Below, piece after piece: positions 57,722 through 64,000 of a stretch of DNA of 64,000 bases. The notes under the pieces are model-generated. The model saw only the letters and a program-made list of their open reading frames with translations, made no database searches and had not been told where the DNA came from. Source of the DNA: Aurelia coerulea. Its lineage: Eukaryota; Cnidaria; Scyphozoa; Semaeostomeae; Ulmaridae. The stretch's first letter is position 1. Each line of letters starts with the position of its first letter. The stretch covers positions 13,403,001-13,467,000 of the forward strand of contig CM076948.1 in NCBI GenBank assembly GCA_039566865.1, written 5' to 3'. The translations under genes were made by a program, and so were the position numbers.

Positions 57722-57766
57722 TAGACTTATAACGATGAGTCTCTCGTTTCCCTGTGCTCTTTGACT
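57722..57766 (+). repeat. Solo terminal repeat related to the 8926-9683 element
   Basis: TAGACTTATAACGATGAGTC and the following CGTTTCCCTGTGCTCTTTGA match the inward-read right end of the element at 8926-9683. No inverted partner is found within the window, so it is a fragment or the left end of an element extending past 64000. Confidence 0.65.
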
Positions 57767-58015
57767 TAATGATGACGCTGCGGTCAGTGCAGTGCAGCAA
57801 CAACAACAACAACAACAATTCAACTCAATTAGATGAGCGTAACTAGAGTGTCCTTATGTAGTGAGGCTAGCTTAGCCTATTCAACGGACTGGAATCTTGG
57901 AATCCTGGAATCAGACTCCACGAGAGCCTGGGCCTGCTACTCGGGCCTACTGGAATAACATCGAAGACGAAGAAAGAGCTTCTTCGCCATTTGCCAAACT
58001 TATCGGGATGAGCAG

Positions 58016-58370
58016 GTGTTGTGGGACAGCAGTTATGATTCTTCTGCTAGTGCTTTGATTAAAAGTTTGAATTGGCCTACTGCAGCAGATATGATAAAAA
58101 CCGAGACAGCTTGCATGGTTTACAAATCGATAAATGACCTTGCTCCTGATTACCTGTCAGAAATGTTCGTTAAAAATTCGACATGCAGTAGGAAAAATTT
58201 GAGAAACACAGCAACTGATCTTCAAGTCCCACTAATGAGAACAAGTAATGGTCAGCGAGCTTTCTCATATCGTGGTGCTGGAGTTTGGAACCTCTTGGGT
58301 TGTGAAGTCAAGCAGGCATCCTCATTGAAAGCATTTAAAGAAGCTTAAAAAAATAGTTTATTGATTTATT
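58016..58370 (+). pseudogene. LINE RT C-terminal fragment (copy I)
   Basis: A 110-residue plus-strand frame contains SLNWPTAADMIKTETACMVY, KSINDLAPDYLSEMFVKN and RTSNGQRAFSYRGAGVWN. This is the thumb/C-terminal signature of CR1-like LINE RTs and resembles the end of copy E (LNELAPQYLCDLF, KYFSYRGAKPWN). It lacks all catalytic motifs and is a short relic. Confidence 0.82.
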
Positions 58371-58637
58371 TATTCATTTATTCATTATTGTAATTAAAGT
58401 GCACATCCAGCGCAAAGTTTTTATTTTTTCAAATGATAGACCAACTTGATATAATCATAATCGTCAAAAACAAAAATTAAATCGGCTGAGTAGTTTTTGA
58501 TTTATGGGCGATTGAACACCATGCCCCTGGTTCCACGATCGCGTTATTTGGGGCCTGGGACCTGTGACGACGACCCAGGAAGAGAATCTCACAACGTATT
58601 GCGAATTGTACGGAAGTTTACGGAATCTGGATGAAAA

Positions 58638-60162
58638 ATGGCTGACTCTGACTCAGAATGGACAACATGCGACTCATCCAGTAGCTCTGAGTCGGAGCAA
58701 GGTACGAGCTTGGAGCTGGATAATCTCAGCATTGGAGAATCTAGTGATAGGGAGGAAGTTGGAGCGGCGGGATTTTCTGGTGTAGGCCCACGACCCAATG
58801 ATGATGAGCCGTTAGCAGACGAGGCCTACCTCGAAGCATTCCGAAGGCAGACCCAAGAGCGAAGACAAAGATTGGCGCTCTTGGCGGATCGTTTCGAGAA
58901 GAGATCAGACATTTCTGAATGGTATGTACGTTTTATTTCATTTATCGGAATAGGCTCGATTCAGATTCGTTTTACGCATGTTTTGTCAGCTTGAACAAAC
59001 CGGGGACGATGTGAAGCTGCCGAGCGATCCTTTCATCCATCAGTCAGGTAGGCCACTTTTTAGCAGTCTTTTTCCAATAAATTTTTCACTAAAACTGTAC
59101 TTTCAAAAATTTCATCTAGGTGTAAATGCGGCCACTGCTCCTTGGCATTTGTGGAGAATAAAGAGGAATGTCACTGCTGTACGGAGCTGGATAAATGCAT
59201 GGAAGCACTGACAAACGAAGCAGTGTTGGAGGAATTGCAAGAAGGACATGTTCTCACCTGAATCACAGACCATCCTGGCTTTCCTGAGGTTTGTTTAGCC
59301 AGACGGAGCTTGCGCCAGGCTGCTCCGAAGTACAAGACCAGAGGTTACCAGGTGTATAGACAAAGAGGCGAGGAAAAAAAGTAAACATAATTATTTAGAC
59401 AGTATGCTTATTGATTCTGTTTTACAAGTTTTGTTGAATAGATTCAATAATGTTCACATTTCCAAAATTACAGATTAGTGGATTAATAGTTACGATTTTG
59501 GTGGATGAATAAATTATGGTTTCCATTGCTGTAGCTGTTTTACCTCAAGATTTCCTCAAATTCATCATTGTGTTACTCAAAGATTACCAATTTTATCCCA
59601 ATAGACCTGAATTTCAGTGACAAGAGTGTGCAAAAATGTATAATTTATGACATGATGACAAATTTCCTCAACACTGTAGAAGGGTTGCTGGCATTGGTTA
59701 CTATCTCATGAAAGAGCTGAAAGCTTGAAGGCTAAAAGCTAGTTTCCAGTCAGTGAAATTTTCCAAGCAGGTGGAATCTTACAAAATCAAATGTAATTAA
59801 ATCGTACTGTAAATTTGTATTCACGTACAAGCAGGTATTTTCTTTTGCAAACAATAGTATTTCTGCCTGCTCAGGATTTTAACTGACTGAAAACTGGCCT
59901 TTAGCATCCATTTGTTGTCTACTTGCACAAGGTGTTGGCAAATTTTCAACAAACTATCAACAATTTTATGACAACACTTACAGTATGCTTTCTTTTCAGA
60001 TTTTTGAGGAGTGTTGCTTATCGGGATTTCACCAGGATGGTGTATGGAAAAATTGGCCAGAAGAGGATCCCCCTTCCAGCATGTGCGTATTGTGCTATCA
60101 GAAGGCGATTCGACAAAGAAGAGGCTCATTTTAGTGGATATGTTGACGAAGATTCTAATTAG
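58638..60162 (+). CDS. P2X7 cytoplasmic (ballast) domain-like protein, three exons, in-frame TGA
   Basis: Proposed exons are 58638-58921, 59120-59380 and 60000-60162. GT/AG borders are GTATGT, CTAG, GTAAAC and TTTCAG, and the phases fit, giving 235 codons. Residues 1-95 are acidic and Ser-rich, then a charged helix (EAYLEAFRRQTQERRQRL). From W95 comes CKCGHC (96-101), ECHCC (111-115), ITDHPGFPEVCL, and in exon 3 SVAYRDFTRMVYG and LPACAYCAIRRRF...HFSGY before the TAG. This Cys pattern and order match the Zn-binding intracellular domain at the C-terminus of P2X7 receptors. No channel segments are present. Codon 142 (59259-59261) is TGA where CIT is expected, so the gene may be a pseudogene. An AATAAA lies at 60820. 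Stand-alone P2X7-like domains recur in cnidarians, from recollection. Confidence 0.75.
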
Positions 60163-60819
60163 ACACTGCTCTGATCCAGACATTATCCTTGGGTTGACAG
60201 GGGTAAAATTGGGTAAACTGCAGTAAGATGGTTGAGCAAGAAATGTGGATAAAGTTATTTGTTAAAATGTTTGTTCACAGATTTCATTTGGCTACACTGT
60301 TTGAAATGCAGTATCCTCATTGACAAAACGTTTATTCATGAGTTCATGGTCTATTGTTGTTTTCCAACAATCAACATTACCCATTTTATGCAGCTGACCT
60401 GCTGTATTTTACCCCTGCAGACCCTAAAATTAAAATCACTTAGTTTTGTTATTTGTTTCTTTATAAGGGCATTTGTGTTCCTTTGTTGGAACATTGCACT
60501 TTTTGCAGTGTGGCTTTTTTCTCTTTGCTGGTTCAAGGATTGGCTCTTCTGCAGTGTGACTTGCTATCAGATCTGCGGAAGGAAATTATGGAAGTAAATA
60601 TTTTTTTATTTCTATACTCAAACATGCAACAGAGTCCTTGCCAAGATGTACTAGGTTCAATTACCAAATCTTTGATGAATTGACAAAGATTTAAAATTGG
60701 AAAAAAAATTTAAACTCCATTTTAATCAGTAAGGCCCACAAGGCACACACTGACAGAGATCAACACACCACACCAGCCATGCACACCCATGATAAATCAT
60801 TGAAGCGGTGAGCATCATC

Positions 60820-60825
60820 AATAAA
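60820..60825 (+). promoter_or_regulatory. Candidate polyadenylation signal (plus gene)
   Basis: AATAAA lies 660 bases downstream of the plus-strand gene stop. It is 50 bases from the candidate minus-strand signal, as expected for tail-to-tail genes. Hexamers are common in AT-rich DNA, so support is weak. Confidence 0.3.
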
Positions 60826-60868
60826 TGTACAAGTCCTAAGTGTGCTGTAACCAATTTTGTTTGAAAAA

Positions 60869-60874
60869 TTTATT
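60869..60874 (-). promoter_or_regulatory. Candidate polyadenylation signal (minus gene)
   Basis: On the minus strand AATAAA lies about 140 bases past the stop of the transposase-like gene (61015-61017), a normal distance for a 3' untranslated region. Confidence 0.4.
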
Positions 60875-61014
60875 GCAAACATTATAGATAAAAAGATTGC
60901 AACAGTTTACAATGTCCAAATCAAATTTTGGATATTCTGTGCAATATTGTCAGTTTGGCCTCTCGGACTCTTTACAATCCATTTGCTAGCAAATTGTGAA
61001 AACTCTGAAGGTTG

Positions 61015-63815
61015 CTAACCGGTAGTAGTTGGAGGAACATCAACAATCTCCATTGCCTCTCTTGACGCTGTTTTTGCAATTGCTGAATCCTTAGATACCC
61101 GTTCTAGCATTTCGTGCATGGGAGGAGGTGTGAGACCATCCAACTCTTCCCTTGCAGTTCTCAGGTCTTCAGCCAGAGAATTATGAAGGCCCTTGTAGAT
61201 CTCATCTATGTAATCTGTTTTGTATATAATTAGATGTTAATTGTTGAGAGCAACTGGTAGCAATTGCTAGTAGGTAGTCTTGCATCATATGATATTTTTG
61301 CAAACAACTTGTAAACTTATAGTCCATATCACATGTCTGGCAAATTTTACCTCAAATTATAAATAAAAATAGAAATGTGTTTTGCATCATAGTGATCAAA
61401 TTTTTTCCTGGCCACTATAATAGAAGACTGACTTGCCATCAACCTTTGATTTTCATATTTCCCAACCCCTTAAATGTCAAAATTTCCTCCAACCAAACTA
61501 AAATAGGGAATAGGGCTACAATCAAGTGCATTTGATAATAAACAGAGGCCTTGTGGAACTCAGCTTGACTGCAACTGAAGGTACGCCATGGTATAGTAAC
61601 TCTTTCCTATCCATGTTTAAAAAAATTACCTCTGGAGATTTATATACAATATTCATTTTCATAACAGCCTGGGTAATAACCCCTCTTATCCACCCAATTT
61701 AATCAAAAATACAGAAATCAAGTTATGACCCCTAAATATAAGTATGCACATTGTTTTTTCTGACATTGATCTTCTTGCATATGCATCCGCAAAAACAACA
61801 GGCAGGGAAATAAACATACCAAAGTTTTGCGAAACACGGACTTTTTTACACGGGCTTCTCCATTTAGAAACTTTGGCCAAGAAACCCGCACTTGCTGTGA
61901 CCCATCCTCATTATATTTGACAAGTCTGTCCAGATTGTAATTATAATGAATTGTAGCAAGGGCATGCCTGATAGAAGAAAGTAATCAAAACTGGAATTAA
62001 TCTTACTTCAAAAGCATGATACACTGTATTCACTAAATGCTAGAACTTGGGGTACTCAGGTATATTTAGGAACCCAAAAACTCCTACAAATCATTGAACC
62101 AAAAAATAGCCCTTGTCCAAATTTTAGATCCAAAATAGTAACCTGAGCACCCATCCTAAATATACAAAGTACCCCCTATGTTATTTATACCCTCTTTCAT
62201 AAATGGGGCGCCTCTAATACAGGTCAATCCAACCATTAAATGCATTCCCAAACCTCAAAAAAGCTGCACTCAAATGCATGCTGAAATTCAACCTGGTAAA
62301 AATAAAAATGCTTTAACTAGAGTGCAAATGCAGTGTAAGCATAAAGATGTATTTTACATGATGAGTGCACAATTTATAAAATTTGAATTCCTCTTTTTAG
62401 TTCATTTAAAATTTGAATAAAGCCTCTTGCAGGTCATAAAAGGTACAAAGAGGAAGGATTGCTAACTTTATAAGCAAAAGCCATGAGCAGTACTGACATG
62501 AAACCATACTACTCAACCCTTTACCTCCCCAAATTTGGAGATATTTGCATATAAATCATAAATGGCTATTTGCTAGTTACATTGTTGAAATGTTTTCCTG
62601 TTGGCAAGTAAATGAACCAGGTACCTGCATATCATTCCAGAATGAGAGAAAGCTATCATCTTGGGAGCGAAATGATTAAGAACTGAATGAAAACCCTCAA
62701 GGCTGCTTGTTTGGTTGTGTGGAGAAGCTTTTTTGATGCCATTCATCAACCTCTTGTTTGTCAGCCCCTTATATAGTTTCTCATAGATAAATGAGTCTAA
62801 AAACAAACAAATAATGAATAGATCAAAGATAAAATGCAAAGAAACCAAGATTTGCGGAGAGCAGAATGACAGCTTACAGCATGGCTCTCCTCAAGTGGAA
62901 GGCATATGGGTTGAACTGCTTATCATGAATTGAAACAATATTGTACAACCTTATTTGCTTTCCATCTTTGCCACTTCCATGAAAAAATTGTGGATTTATT
63001 TACGCATATAGAGTCTGGGCTGCAATTCTGGATAAAATGAGTATGCAATACATGGCTCAAATGCACTATAATGGATAAATTTATAGTAAACATTGATAAC
63101 ACCAAACACCAAGACACATTTTAGCATATAGCATCTTAAAAATACTTATTTTCTTGACTTTCTTACCTTCAAGAAGCCATTTCCTTGGTTCAATATCTCC
63201 ATGTGAGCACTTATCAAATAATGGATCATTGAGTCCTTCATGCTTGTCCAGAATATGACTGAGAAAAGTCTTGAATTTAGCCCAGATGACGTTCCCATCC
63301 CCATTGGCAGTTGTGGAAGCACTCCAGTGCAAGTGATTAAGACAGGACCTAATCCATTCATTTACAATCTCACATCCTTTTTCTTTTCCCAGTTTCAATA
63401 ATACTTTCCTCACCTCTGAAAAGATATAAAATATTTTATTAATCACCACATGATACCAAAATGAGATTACCCTTAGATTAGTGACATTACCACTGTGTAA
63501 TGGCAACCCAGATTCCAGGATAATATTGCACTCTATAGTTAAAAAGATTGGGAAAAGTAACCAATGATATTCAGTCAACGATTGATCTAGCAAAGTATTT
63601 TGAGAGACCAGTGGTGAATTATACTCACTTTTTTTCAAATGCCATAGATCAAAGAAATGTTCAATGTTTGGATAGGTATCTCTCATACAAGCAGCAATTG
63701 ACAAATGTCTATCCGAAATAAATTTTGCGACTTCAACTCCGGATTCACTAATGAATTGCATGGCCTTTTGGAATCCAAGCAACTCCATGCCCTGGCTACT
63801 ACCAGCCTGATTTCT
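61015..63815 (-). CDS. Transposase-like multi-exon gene, partial (continues beyond window)
   Basis: Minus-strand exons: 63815-63629 (MELLGFQKAMQFI..., ISDRHLSIAACMRDTYPNIE, HFFDLWHLKK), 63415-63167 (VRKVLLKLGKEKGCEIVNEW, CLNHLHWSASTTANGDG), 62796-62625 (KRLMNGIKKASPHNQTSSLE, GFHSVLNHFAPK), 61967-61820 (RHALATIHYNYNLDRLVKYN) and 61214-61015 (YIDEIYKGLHNSL...). Donors are GTGAGT, GTAAGA, GTACCT and GTATGT; acceptors end CAG or TAG. Phases agree between the first four exons, but the last junction is off by one base, so a frameshift or an unseen exon is possible. The DRH...DLWH and SLEGFHSVLNHFAPK blocks match a transposase-like family I recall from cnidarian and fish genomes; the superfamily is uncertain. 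The N-terminal exons lie past 63815. Confidence 0.72.
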
Positions 63816-64000
63816 CTAAAAAAGAAAAATCACAGATAGGTATCAGGCAAATAACAAAATTGTACCACTTCAACAATTTTCAATATGCATTACATGAATT
63901 TAATTAAACATGTAATAGAGAGGACCTTGCAACAAACAATATCAGCTATGAAGAAGAAAGATTGGATTTGGAACATGAAAACTCAAAAGAAATTTACCCA
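63816..64000. other. Intron or upstream part of the minus-strand gene
   Basis: The acceptor TTTTTTAG lies immediately upstream of the 63815 exon. No further exon can be defined in the remaining 180 bases. The gene continues outside the window. Confidence 0.5.

Noticed and set aside
57632..57823. Frame starting with a run of Cys
   Set aside because: It is the reverse translation of a CAA microsatellite (57798-57818).
59259..59261. Selenocysteine codon in the P2X7-like gene as a firm call
   Set aside because: UGA at a Cys position is suggestive, but no SECIS element was identified by eye and a simple nonsense mutation is more likely.

Overview
The window is metazoan nuclear DNA, AT-rich and made up mostly of transposable-element remains. 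Introns with GT/AG borders, CR1-like LINEs with SGNH-type ORF1s, an endonuclease-bearing Penelope-like element (PLE), a Ty3/gypsy element, many TA-flanked MITEs and long palindromes all point to an invertebrate. I recognise several families from cnidarians (anthozoans in particular), but that assignment rests on recollection and not on a search.

Layout. 0.4-12.6 kb: a nest of CR1-like LINE copies. One is split by an inverted relative, one carries a 1.3-kb LINE insertion with an 8-bp target duplication, and one long SGNH/EN/RT element is interrupted by a 758-bp inverted-repeat element. 12.8-18.2 kb: a 2.3-kb palindrome with a nested MITE, a 155-bp tandem duplication that looks like an exon, another MITE, and weak minus-strand exon candidates. 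18.2-23.3 kb: a 5.06-kb palindrome whose arms carry inverted copies of a degenerate gene of an uncharacterised repeated family. 23.3-27 kb: an ORF1-like fragment with a MITE, then mostly featureless sequence with a pentamer microsatellite. 27-30 kb: a LINE that keeps ORF1 and the endonuclease but has lost the RT core. 30.0-31.6 and 42.5-44.5 kb: the two complementary halves of one Ty3/gypsy element on the minus strand. The 11 kb between them holds another LINE, an R2-type endonuclease fragment and a PLE array. 46.6-50.9 kb: a 4.2-kb palindrome with two nested MITEs whose empty sites survive in the opposite arm. 50.9-57.9 kb: little recognisable, with two divergent first-exon candidates. 58.6-60.2 kb: a three-exon plus-strand gene for a protein resembling the cytoplasmic ballast domain of P2X7 receptors. 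61.0-63.8+ kb: a multi-exon minus-strand transposase-like gene, convergent with it and running off the window end.

Most notable: (1) the intact 1277-residue PLE protein. It starts with a hydrophobic segment followed by a 2A-like NPGP motif, then has a Ulp1-type cysteine protease domain ahead of the RT and GIY-YIG domains. (2) The P2X7-ballast-like gene, which has a single in-frame TGA where a conserved Cys is expected, sitting tail to tail with the transposase-like gene. (3) A set of long palindromes whose paired arms act as internal empty-site controls for nested transposons.

Interaction of parts: apart from the PLE protein and the two genes at 58.6-63.8 kb, nearly every coding block is a broken retroelement. 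Many of the TTA/ATT microsatellites appear to have grown from LINE 3' tails. No rRNA, tRNA or CRISPR array was recognised.
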